A stretch of DNA of 29,875 nt. Origin: JALOBO01 sp023228225. Lineage in GTDB: Bacteria > Bacillota > Clostridia > Christensenellales > UBA1242. Under the pieces are notes generated by a model. It had not been told where the DNA came from, did no database searches, and saw nothing but the letters and a program-made list of their open reading frames with translations. The first letter of the stretch is position 1, and each line of letters begins with the position of its first letter. Location of the stretch: the NCBI GenBank assembly GCA_041663585.1, contig JBAYMN010000014.1, forward strand, positions 1-29,875, written 5' to 3'. This document shows, piece after piece, positions 7,265-15,337 of the stretch. The position numbers and the translations under genes were made by a program.

Positions 7265-10200
7265 TACGCTTTTTCTATTCCAATTACTATATTTTTTTCG
7301 TCCATATCAAAGTCTTCTTTGTATACTCCGCCTTCGCCTGCGACTATTATACTTGCAAGAACATCTTTTTTAGCATTTTTAAATTTACTTAAAATGTAGT
7401 TAACGGTATCTTTATGTCCGCTAACAAATACATTAATTCGATCTTCAATTTGGCAATTTGCCGATTTGCGCATATTTTGTACCTTAGAAATAAACTCGCG
7501 TTCAAATCCTCTTGCAATCAAGTCATCATTTAGCGTAGTATCAAGTACTACGGTTACTCCGTTTTCTGTAACGGTAGAATAACCTTCCATATTAGCCTTG
7601 GTAATTAATAAATCATCAAGTGTAAACTCTACTTCCTTACCGTTAATTGTAGTTTTTGCATATCCGCTACCATTTATTTCATTAAGCAAAATTTTTCCGT
7701 TGCAATTTGATAAATACTCACGTATGCCATTTATTAATGAACCATATTTTGGCCCTAGGGTTTTTAGTTGTGGCTTAATAATGTACTTTGCCATACCATC
7801 TAAGGTTGATGTAAAAACAATTTCATCAATATTAAGTTCATCTTTAATAATTGAAGCCATTTCTTCGGTGCAAATAACATTAATATCAGCAAAACTTACA
7901 AACATTTTAGAAAGCGGTTGTCTGTTTTTAATATTGCAAGTACTACGACCGGCTCTGCCGGCAACAACTGTTTCATAAACAGTTTTCATTTGTGCTTGTA
8001 ACTCTTTATCAATGAATTTTTCATCTGTTTTTGGATAATCATTAAGATGAACGCTTATTGGAGCGTTTTTATATGAATTTCTAACTAAATTTTGATATAT
8101 AGTTTCGGTAATAAACGGTTGATACGGAGCAAGTAATTTTATAAACTCACTTATTACAGTGTAAAGAGTCATGTATGCCGCTACTTTGTCATCAGTCATA
8201 TTTTCGCCCCAATAACGCTTTCGGCCACGCCTTATGTACCAATTAGAAAGATTGTCAACAAAGATTTCCATCTGTCTTGCTGTTTCGGTAATATTATAAT
8301 TTTCAAGCCCCTCATCAACAAATTTGATAAGGCTGTTTAATTCGCTTAAAATCCACTTGTCCAACATACTTAGTTGACAATTTTTAAGTTCATATTTTGA
8401 AGGATTAAATTTATCAATATTAGCATAAAGCACATAAAAGGAATAAGTATTCCAAATTGTACCCATAAATTTACGTTTAATTTCATCAACATCTGCACTA
8501 TCAAACTTTGCGGAAATCCAAGGAGCGCTACCGACAAAGAAATACCATCTCAATGCATCAGCACCCTGATTATTGAGTATATCCCACGGATTAACAACAT
8601 TACCTTTGTGCTTAGACATTTTAATCCCATCTTTATCATTAATAAGTCCTAGTGCAATACAGGTTTTATAAGGGCTTTTGCCAAATAAAGCCGTGGAAAT
8701 TGCTTGAAGTGAGTAGAACCAACCTCTAGATTGATCTGTGCCTTCGCTTATAAAATCGGCAGGAAATTGTTTTTCAAATTTTTCTTTGTTCTCAAACGGA
8801 TAGTGATGTTGTGCAAAAGGCATAGCACCACTATCAAGCCAACAATCCATAACCTCGTTAGTACGAGTCATAACGCCACCACATTTTGTGCATTTTATTG
8901 TAACTTCATCAACATAAGGCTTATGGAGTTCTTTAATTGTTTGCCCTGTCAGTTCAAACAATTCCTTAATACTACCAACAACATGATAATGTCCGCAATC
9001 CTTACAAATCCAAACTGGAAGCGGAGTACCCCAATACCTATCGCGTGAAATACCCCAATCAACAACTTCTTCCAAAAACTTGCCCATACGCCCCTCTTTA
9101 AAGTGGTCAGGAAACCAGTTAATTGTACGATTATTTGCCACCAAATTATCACGCACAGCGGTCATTTTTATAAACCAAGATTCTCTCGCATAATAAATTA
9201 ACGGAGTATCGCAACGCCAGCAGTGTGGATAAGTATGCTCAATTGATAATTTACTAAATAAACTACCATTAGTTTCTAATTTATCTATAATTGCAGGATT
9301 AGAAAGTATTGCATCTTTACTAGCAAAACTTCCACATTCTTTTGTCAATCTACCTCGTTCATCTACGAGTTGTACAAAAGGCAGGTTATATTTTTTACCA
9401 ACCCTAGCATCATCTTCTCCAAATGCAGGAGCAATGTGAACTATTCCCGAACCATCGCTTGTTGTTACATATTTATCACAAACAACAAACCACGCTTTAT
9501 CAGCGTATTTTGCTTTCACTCCATCAAATAGGGGCTCATATTTTGTTTTTTCTAATGTTTTACCTTTAAATCGACTAACAACTTCATATTCGGTAAACAA
9601 TGAACTTACTAAATTTTCGGCTAAAATATATTTATCGTTTCCACTTTTAATAGTAACATAATAAATTTCGGGGCTGACACACAGTGCTACATTAGAAAAT
9701 AATGTCCAAGGTGTAGTTGTCCACGCCAAAAAGTAAGTGTCAGGATTTTCAACAAGCCTAAATCTTACAAACACCGAAGTATCTTTAATATCTTTATATC
9801 CCATCGCCACTTCATGTGATGATAGTCCCGTGCCACAGCGTGGGCAGTACGGTATAATTTTATGTCCCTTATACAGTAATCCTTTTTTATCAAGTTCTTT
9901 AATAGCCCACCATACTGATTCAATATAATTATCAGTGTATGTTACATATGGATTATCAAAATCAGCCCAATACCCAACGCGGTTACTCATGTTACGCCAT
10001 TCTTTTTCGTATTTCCAAACACTTGCTTTGCACTTTTCTATAAATGGCATAATGCCAAATTTTTCTATATCTGATTTTCCCGTAGAACCTATGAGTTTTT
10101 CTACTTCAAGTTCCACCGGTAAGCCGTGAGTATCCCAGCCGGCTTTACGCTCTACATGATAACCTTTCATAGTGCGATAACGCGGAATTATATCTTTAAT

Positions 10201-10389
10201 AGAACGCGTAAAAACATGACCAATATGCGGTATCCCGTTTGCTGTGGGCGGACCATCATAAAATGTAAATTCCGGTTTTCCTTTGTTACGTTTTACGCTT
10301 TCTTCAAATACTTTATTATCTTGCCAAAATTTTACGACTTCAAGTTCTTTCGGCACAAAGTTTAATTCATTTTCTACTTTGCTATACAT
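7264..10389 (-). CDS. ileS: Isoleucine--tRNA ligase, type 2 (eukaryote-like)
   Basis: Class I synthetase that attaches isoleucine to tRNA-Ile. At 1041 residues it matches the longer type-2 IleRS rather than the type 1 of about 920-930. Visible motifs are PHIGH (HIGH at 55-58), GWDTHGLPVE, the editing-domain segment WTTTPWTLFSN, zinc-knuckle-like pairs (CPRCG, CWRCD, CKDCG, CTKCG) and KMSKHKGNV near residue 590. The C-terminal region fits the type-2 tail rather than the type-1 Zn finger. Members of this type are known for reduced mupirocin sensitivity; for this protein that is inference. ATG has AGGAG 6 bases upstream. The gene has its own consensus promoter and a leader of only about 35 bases, with no T-box. 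Confidence 0.96.
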   Translation of the reverse strand: MYSKVENELNFVPKELEVVKFWQDNKVFEESVKRNKGKPEFTFYDGPPTANGIPHIGHVFTRSIKDIIPRYRTMKGYHVERKAGWDTHGLPVELEVEKLIGSTGKSDIEKFGIMPFIEKCKASVWKYEKEWRNMSNRVGYWADFDNPYVTYTDNYIESVWWAIKELDKKGLLYKGHKIIPYCPRCGTGLSSHEVAMGYKDIKDTSVFVRFRLVENPDTYFLAWTTTPWTLFSNVALCVSPEIYYVTIKSGNDKYILAENLVSSLFTEYEVVSRFKGKTLEKTKYEPLFDGVKAKYADKAWFVVCDKYVTTSDGSGIVHIAPAFGEDDARVGKKYNLPFVQLVDERGRLTKECGSFASKDAILSNPAIIDKLETNGSLFSKLSIEHTYPHCWRCDTPLIYYARESWFIKMTAVRDNLVANNRTINWFPDHFKEGRMGKFLEEVVDWGISRDRYWGTPLPVWICKDCGHYHVVGSIKELFELTGQTIKELHKPYVDEVTIKCTKCGGVMTRTNEVMDCWLDSGAMPFAQHHYPFENKEKFEKQFPADFISEGTDQSRGWFYSLQAISTALFGKSPYKTCIALGLINDKDGIKMSKHKGNVVNPWDILNNQGADALRWYFFVGSAPWISAKFDSADVDEIKRKFMGTIWNTYSFYVLYANIDKFNPSKYELKNCQLSMLDKWILSELNSLIKFVDEGLENYNITETARQMEIFVDNLSNWYIRRGRKRYWGENMTDDKVAAYMTLYTVISEFIKLLAPYQPFITETIYQNLVRNSYKNAPISVHLNDYPKTDEKFIDKELQAQMKTVYETVVAGRAGRSTCNIKNRQPLSKMFVSFADINVICTEEMASIIKDELNIDEIVFTSTLDGMAKYIIKPQLKTLGPKYGSLINGIREYLSNCNGKILLNEINGSGYAKTTINGKEVEFTLDDLLITKANMEGYSTVTENGVTVVLDTTLNDDLIARGFEREFISKVQNMRKSANCQIEDRINVFVSGHKDTVNYILSKFKNAKKDVLASIIVAGEGGVYKEDFDMDEKNIVIGIEKA

Positions 10390-10430
10390 AAATGCTCCTT
10401 GATTTTAAAAAAAAATAAAAATGTAAGTTA

Positions 10431-10459
10431 AGTATACTATTTACAAAAATAGTTGTCAA
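10431..10459 (-). promoter_or_regulatory. ileS promoter with a dyad filling the spacer
   Basis: TTGACA (10454-10459), 17-bp spacer, TATACT (10431-10436). The spacer plus the first -10 base is an inverted repeat, ACTATTT-TTGT-AAATAGT, which could be an operator. There is no T-box core (AGGGTGG) in the short leader. Confidence 0.85.
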
Positions 10460-10558
10460 CATTCTTAAAAATAAAAATAACGGTTTTAGCCCTGTTTATT
10501 TGATTTACAGGTTAATAATTTATTTAAAGTATATTATTTATAAAAAAATAATTTAAAA

Positions 10559-12457
10559 CTATTGTATAGGATTAATTGTAACAGGTATATCAATATAAAT
10601 TTCACTATCATCTGCACAAGTTATTCTTAATGTAATAATTTGAGAACAATAACAATTAGCATAAACAGAAATATAATTAATATTTTTTTCTATTGTTAAA
10701 TAGTTATCGCTTGTAACAATTCCGTTTATAAGTGTGGAGTAAGTAATATTTTGGTTACCATATATGGCATCATCTTTTGTAATCTCGTATGAAATGTTTG
10801 TACTGAAACCGACATTTAAACAAATTGAATTTACGCTCGTTTCAATAATGATTTCATATAGCGTTTGTATCGTAAAACTTATGGTCTTTGACACTGTGCC
10901 AATAGTTATAGTTATTTGTGCAGTGCCAGCAGATAATGCGGTAACTATACCATTAGCAGTAACGCTTAATACATTACTACTACCAATATTTTCCGTAATT
11001 TCGTATGTTACTACTTGGTTTACTGAATAACTTGGTAAAATGTTTAATGGAGTTATATCCACACTTTTCAATTCCAGCGTGCTTATCCCATTTGTGTATA
11101 AAGTATATTTGTCGGCGGAAATTTCAAATGATTCAACACAAGTATCAAATACATTAAACAAAAATGTGCTTTGTACCCCCGAACCATCTAAGGCGGTTAT
11201 TATAATATTTACAGCGCCAGTAGCCAACACATAAATCAAACCATTTTCGTAAATTAAAATATTTTCATTGTCAAAAGTAATCGCTATATCACTTATATTA
11301 CCAGTTGACAAATTAATTTGCAGGTTTACATAATACGGCTTCCCTGCTACTAATGCCATAACTTTTTCTTCTTCACTATTTAGTGCTGAATTATAAAGTG
11401 TATAAGCACCCATCTCATCTGCAACTAGTGTTATAATTTGTCCATTTACTGTATATGAAGGTATAATACTAATGTCCGTAATGTATTCCGCTACATTAAA
11501 AATATTTTGTAATTCAAAATTTTTAGTACCCTCATAATTATCTACCGATTCAAAAATTGTGCCCCGAATTATATAACTTCCCGTATATGCTTTTATATAA
11601 TATTCTAGATAAAGTTTTTGTCCATTTTCTTCAAAATAAGAATTTGATACTTCAAATATATCTAAAAGGTCTGTTTCGGAATCATAAAATTCAATACAAA
11701 TTTCTTTATTACTTAAATCTAAATTGCTATATAAGCATAAAGTGTAAAGCGTGAAATTGTTTGTAACAGCAGTGTAGCCAGAATATAGTGTTGTGGCAAT
11801 TTCATTAGCATTCTGTGAATTTTGTATTATAGTAATACTGATATCTTCTTCAACTTTAACATTAATTTGATATGTAATAAAATCAGTTTCACTACAATAA
11901 ATGCTTGCGATAATCAATGTATTGCCTGTTGAAAGCGGATTAATAACTCCATCATATATTTCTATAATTCCAAAATTTGTTGTAGAATAAATTATATCAA
12001 ATGTGCAATTTTGAGGAGTAATAATTGGGATAAGAGTATATGTATCGCCACTCAGTTTTAAGATAATATCGCCAATTTCAAAATTTAAATTTTGTGCATA
12101 TATAGTACTTGTCGGAATTGGTAAAACTGTTAATAAAGATGAAATCTTATATTGTTTGTTGTTTAAAATATATTCCGCAGATATTTGAGCATTACCCACT
12201 TCCAAGCATAAAACGCAATTATTATTAATAATAGCAACCGAAATATTGCTTGATGAGTAAAATATAGATATATCATTACTATCCACATTCTTCATAATGA
12301 TTATATCTTTTAAATCTATTTCATCACCTACATAATATTCAAAAGCAGAAGATTCAAACGCAATACCTGATGCAGTAATCTGTTTGTTAAAAACGCAACC
12401 ACTAAATAATAGTGACACAACGATGAAGAGAAAAGAAAAAATTGTTATTTTTTTCAT
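10559..12457 (-). CDS. Lipoprotein with Big2-like Ig domains
   Basis: A 632-residue lipoprotein: MKK start, hydrophobic core, lipobox FSGC with Cys21. The mature part is a string of beta-rich domains. Several segments match the Big2 (bacterial Ig-like group 2) pattern, such as NPLSTGNTLIIASIY, VLATGAVNIIITALDGSG and VTALSAGTAQITITIG, each a 'constant plus glycine turn plus alternating beta strand'. There is no enzyme motif and no C-terminal anchor, so it is probably a surface or adhesion protein held by its lipid. A ribosome site AAGGTG lies 14 bases from ATG, longer than usual. The gene ends in TAG. Its promoter carries an operator-like palindrome and the mRNA should begin with a hairpin, so it looks regulated. 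Confidence 0.85.
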   Translation of the reverse strand: MKKITIFSFLFIVVSLLFSGCVFNKQITASGIAFESSAFEYYVGDEIDLKDIIIMKNVDSNDISIFYSSSNISVAIINNNCVLCLEVGNAQISAEYILNNKQYKISSLLTVLPIPTSTIYAQNLNFEIGDIILKLSGDTYTLIPIITPQNCTFDIIYSTTNFGIIEIYDGVINPLSTGNTLIIASIYCSETDFITYQINVKVEEDISITIIQNSQNANEIATTLYSGYTAVTNNFTLYTLCLYSNLDLSNKEICIEFYDSETDLLDIFEVSNSYFEENGQKLYLEYYIKAYTGSYIIRGTIFESVDNYEGTKNFELQNIFNVAEYITDISIIPSYTVNGQIITLVADEMGAYTLYNSALNSEEEKVMALVAGKPYYVNLQINLSTGNISDIAITFDNENILIYENGLIYVLATGAVNIIITALDGSGVQSTFLFNVFDTCVESFEISADKYTLYTNGISTLELKSVDITPLNILPSYSVNQVVTYEITENIGSSNVLSVTANGIVTALSAGTAQITITIGTVSKTISFTIQTLYEIIIETSVNSICLNVGFSTNISYEITKDDAIYGNQNITYSTLINGIVTSDNYLTIEKNINYISVYANCYCSQIITLRITCADDSEIYIDIPVTINPIQ

Positions 12458-12480
12458 AAATAATAAATATTCACCTTTAT

Positions 12481-12510
12481 ATTAGACAATTTTGGTAAAA
12501 ACTGTCTAAT
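12481..12510 (-). promoter_or_regulatory. Predicted 5'-end hairpin of the Big2 lipoprotein mRNA
   Basis: ATTAGACA (12481-12488) and TGTCTAAT (12503-12510) with inner TTTT/AAAA pairing. The transcription start predicted from the promoter falls near 12502, so most of this stem-loop would sit at the very 5' end, just ahead of the AAGGTG ribosome site. Confidence 0.55.
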
Positions 12511-12537
12511 TTTAGTGCATAATGCACAAAATGTCAA
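12509..12537 (-). promoter_or_regulatory. Promoter of the Big2 lipoprotein gene with operator-like palindrome
   Basis: TTGACA (12532-12537), 17-bp spacer, TAAAAT (12509-12514). GTGCAT-A-ATGCAC (12515-12527) is a perfect palindrome inside the spacer, abutting the -10, the classic position for a repressor operator. Confidence 0.75.
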
Positions 12538-12786
12538 TACCTAATAAAAATTTTGTTTAATTTGACATATTTCAATACTTTTATGTAAAAAAAATAAACA
12601 TACATTTATAAACTGCATAATTGTATAAAAATTATATTTTGCATAAAAAAGAATATTGCAATTTGCGAAAAAATGCAATATTTTGGAATATTTTTATTTA
12701 TATACACTAAATTGTATAATTATCATATAAATTTGAATAGGCGATTGTATATTTACACATAAAAATGTTTAATTATACAATAATTT
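12538..12786. other. AT-rich intergenic region with inverted repeats, no gene seen
   Basis: No credible ORF. It contains a stem-loop AATATTGCA (12652-12660)/TGCAATATT (12674-12682) with a 13-base loop, and an 11-bp inverted pair ATTGTATAATT (12711-12721)/AATTATACAAT (12771-12781). The second pair is AT-only and could be chance. The stem-loops may end transcription of the acetyltransferase gene just upstream on the minus strand. Confidence 0.5.
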
Positions 12787-13224
12787 TTAAATGTCTTTTT
12801 TAAAATGTATATTGCGTTTTGCAATACAAAACCCGACATGACGATGAAATTTTATACTTGCAATATTTTTAATTTCGCAATCACTTGCAAATTGAAGACA
12901 ACCATTTTGCTTTGCAAATTCCTCACAATTTACTACCAAATTACTGGCAACTTGCTTTCGCCTATACTCCTTTAATACAAATATTCCTTCTAAATAACCC
13001 GTGGGTGATGAATTACAACCCTCTACATATTCGTACCTCATACTTATATGGCTAAACCCAATTGCCCGTACACCATCATACGCTAAAAAAAATGCATTTT
13101 TGTCATCTCTTATTTGATTTAAAGTTTCTAGTGCTAATTCTTCTATGGTATGCTTTTTCCATAATTTATTTTCTAGTTCTATTAAACTTTTTAAATCATT
13201 TTCAGTTGCTTTTATAATTTTCAT
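12787..13224 (-). CDS. AAC(6')-like GNAT acetyltransferase
   Basis: A 145-residue GNAT protein whose layout matches the AAC(6') group of aminoglycoside 6'-N-acetyltransferases: short N-terminal strand-helix (KATENDLKSLIELENKLWKKH), then YVEGCNSSPTGYLEGIFV, a helix A-x-x-L, GCLQFASDCEIKN and the terminal FHRHVGF. The acetyl-CoA loop, usually R-x-x-G-x-A/G, reads RRKQVAS, with Gln where Gly is expected, so cofactor binding or activity may be altered. Whether it modifies aminoglycosides is unknown; chromosomal relatives often have other substrates. An AAGGAC site lies 6 bases before ATG. It follows the 76-residue gene by 49 bases on the same strand, a probable operon. Confidence 0.8.
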   Translation of the reverse strand: MKIIKATENDLKSLIELENKLWKKHTIEELALETLNQIRDDKNAFFLAYDGVRAIGFSHISMRYEYVEGCNSSPTGYLEGIFVLKEYRRKQVASNLVVNCEEFAKQNGCLQFASDCEIKNIASIKFHRHVGFCIAKRNIHFKKDI

Positions 13225-13273
13225 TTCTTGTCCTTTTTAGTTTTATTTTTTCATACTTTTTAATTACAAATTA

Positions 13274-13504
13274 TTACCAGTCGTTTTTCTTATGTCCTGT
13301 TTTTACATCATCGTAAAAATCTTTATAATTTTTTATCCATTTTTCATTTACTGCCATTAAATCATCTAATTCTTTTATGTTAATATCGCCCTCATACATA
13401 CAATCTTCATCATAACGCTCGCTAAGCATTAAAAAATCATTCTTTGTAAAGACATTATATCTAAGCGTATTTTTTACTTCATTTGTATTTTTTTCTTTGG
13501 TCAT
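13274..13504 (-). CDS. Small hypothetical protein
   Basis: A 76-residue soluble protein, acidic in its middle (YDEDCMYEGDINIKELDD), with no recognised domain. A good ribosome site (AAGGGA, 9 bases before ATG) supports it as real. It lies just upstream of the AAC(6')-like gene and is probably cotranscribed with it. The aromatic and acidic composition suggests a small helical protein; no function is assigned. Confidence 0.6.
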   Translation of the reverse strand: MTKEKNTNEVKNTLRYNVFTKNDFLMLSERYDEDCMYEGDINIKELDDLMAVNEKWIKNYKDFYDDVKTGHKKNDW

Positions 13505-13582
13505 TTATTAAATCCCTTCACATTAGTTTACCCGACAAAGTATGTAAAATATAATCAGTAATTTGGAATCTGCTTTATAATC

Positions 13583-13795
13583 TTATAATAGAATTAACAC
13601 ATTCATTGTGTCTAAAAGTACGGATTTTCGCATATTCTCACTAACAAGCATTAAATCGTTTTCTATTAACTTTTGTAAAATTTTACTATATAGCGATCCG
13701 CCTTACTTTGAGCGTAGTTTGCTTCGTTAATGTTCTCATTAATACTAGTCCACCTTCTTAGTATTTGGTTTGATAATACACTTAATAATTTCCAT
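13583..13795 (-). pseudogene. Possible frameshifted remnant of a protein gene
   Basis: In the 309-base gap between two genes, the minus strand reads protein-like sequence in successive frames. From ATG at 13795 it begins MEIIKCIIKPNTKK. A shift leads to TSINENINEANYAQSKADRY, and another leads to KILQKLIENDLMLVSENMRK and on to VLLDTMNVLILL before TAA at 13583. The amphipathic helix pattern (ILQKLIENDLM) resembles the recognition and wing part of a winged-helix protein, but I do not recognise a family. Two frameshifts in about 210 bases suggest decay. The rest of the gap (13505-13582 and 13796-13813) shows nothing. Confidence 0.35.
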
Positions 13796-13813
13796 TTACG
13801 GACAATTCATTGT

Positions 13814-15154
13814 TTAGTTTGTTTTTTCTAAACAAACTAAACACTCCACATGCTGTGTTTGTGGAAACATATCGTATGGCTGAATGCTTGTAATTTTATA
13901 TTTATCAGAGTTTTCAAATAATACTTTTAAATCGCGTGCAAGAGTTGATGGTTCGCACGATAAATATAAAATTTGATTAGTGTTGCTATTTGCAACTGCT
14001 TCCATAACGCTTTTTTCACAACCATTTCTTGGCGGATCTAAAATAATAACTGTATTTAAGTTATCTTTTAATGTGTTTAAAAGTTCAGGTAGTTCTTCTT
14101 CACATTTTCCGCAAATATTTAATAAATTATTTAATTTGTTTTTGGCTACAAGTCTATTTGCGTTGTCTACCGCTTCATGTACGATTTCTATTCCATAAAC
14201 TTCTTTTGCCGATTTTGCAACTATGCCCGATAACAATCCCGCACCTGAGTACGCATCTATTACAGTAGTAATATTAAGATTTTGTATGCTATTTAAAATA
14301 TCTCCATAAATTTTTGTTCTTATAGAATCATTTACTTGAAAAAAACTATGCGGCCCTACAAAGATGCTTACGCCCTGCTGTTCGGTTTTTATTTCATGCA
14401 AACCCCCAATATGAATAACTTGTCTGCCAAAAATTTCAGGGGTTATTTTAGAATTTATATTCACAAAGAGTCCATATTTATCATCATAATTTTTAATAAG
14501 TTTAGCATTTAATGCTTTTAATTCAAGTTTTTCGCTTGCAACAATAGTTATAAGCAATTTTTTTTCTATTTCACGCACAACAATATGTTTTACGTTTTTA
14601 TATAAATTAGGGCTACTAAGTAAATGCTTTTTTATGAGGACTAAACAATCATTTATGCTTTTAGATTGTAAATGACAATATTTATTTGTTACAACATTGT
14701 GTGAACCACTTGCAAAAAAACCTATTAATAGTTGTCCATCTATAAACCTAACCGGCATTTCGACTTTATTTCTATATTCATAATCAGTACTGCTCGGAAC
14801 ACACTCTTTCACATTTATATTTTTAAGTCCGCCTAATTTAGTTAAAGCCTCAGCAACTTTTTGCGTTTTAAATTTTAATTGCTCACTATATTTTAAATGT
14901 TCTATATCACAACCGCCACATTTACCAAAAACTGGACACATCGGTTCTACTCTGTTTTTTGATTTTTTTATTATAGAAACACACTCGCCATTGGAATAAT
15001 TTGCAAATTCTTTTGTTAATTTGTACTCAATTTCCTCTTCTGGTAATGTTAACGGAATAAAGCATACTTTTCCTACTGTTTTGCATATACCTTCGCCACT
15101 TGAAGATAGTGTTTGTACTGTCGCTACTTTAATTTCAAAGTCTTGTTCGCTCAT
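13814..15154 (-). CDS. 23S rRNA (uracil-5-)-methyltransferase, RlmD/RlmCD type
   Basis: A 446-residue TrmA/RumA-family SAM-dependent methyltransferase making 5-methyluridine in 23S rRNA. Layout: N-terminal TRAM-like RNA-binding domain (1-60), an iron-sulfur cluster motif of C73, C79, C82 and C160 (CPVFGKCGGC...YCH), then the Rossmann methyltransferase with DAYSGAGLLSG, the SAM-adjacent DPPRNGC and the catalytic Cys400 in LSCEPSTLARDL. In Bacillota one such enzyme often does the work of both RlmC and RlmD; the exact target uridine cannot be decided here. The start has GGTGA 7 bases upstream. It has its own promoter and is divergent from the XRE gene. Confidence 0.92.
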   Translation of the reverse strand: MSEQDFEIKVATVQTLSSSGEGICKTVGKVCFIPLTLPEEEIEYKLTKEFANYSNGECVSIIKKSKNRVEPMCPVFGKCGGCDIEHLKYSEQLKFKTQKVAEALTKLGGLKNINVKECVPSSTDYEYRNKVEMPVRFIDGQLLIGFFASGSHNVVTNKYCHLQSKSINDCLVLIKKHLLSSPNLYKNVKHIVVREIEKKLLITIVASEKLELKALNAKLIKNYDDKYGLFVNINSKITPEIFGRQVIHIGGLHEIKTEQQGVSIFVGPHSFFQVNDSIRTKIYGDILNSIQNLNITTVIDAYSGAGLLSGIVAKSAKEVYGIEIVHEAVDNANRLVAKNKLNNLLNICGKCEEELPELLNTLKDNLNTVIILDPPRNGCEKSVMEAVANSNTNQILYLSCEPSTLARDLKVLFENSDKYKITSIQPYDMFPQTQHVECLVCLEKTN

Positions 15155-15184
15155 AAATTTTCACCATTGGCCTTTTATATATTT

Positions 15185-15213
15185 AGAATAACACAAAAAA
15201 CAAATTTAATCAA
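15185..15213 (-). promoter_or_regulatory. Promoter of the rRNA methyltransferase gene
   Basis: TTGATT (15208-15213), 17-bp spacer ending TGTGT, TATTCT (15185-15190). Confidence 0.7.
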
Positions 15214-15278
15214 TTTTATTATTACTTATCACAACTAAGAGTGCTGATATTTTTGTTTGCCATACTTGATAAAAACTA

Positions 15279-15307
15279 TTGACATTTAGTTTTATAAAGA
15301 GTAAAAT
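15279..15307 (+). promoter_or_regulatory. Promoter of the XRE/HD-TGS operon
   Basis: TTGACA (15279-15284), 17-bp spacer, TAAAAT (15302-15307). The spacer holds the 8-bp palindrome TTTATAAA (15291-15298), a possible but weak operator for the encoded XRE regulator. Confidence 0.75.
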
Positions 15308-15337
15308 TTAGAAAATTGAACATGGAGGATTTTATAT

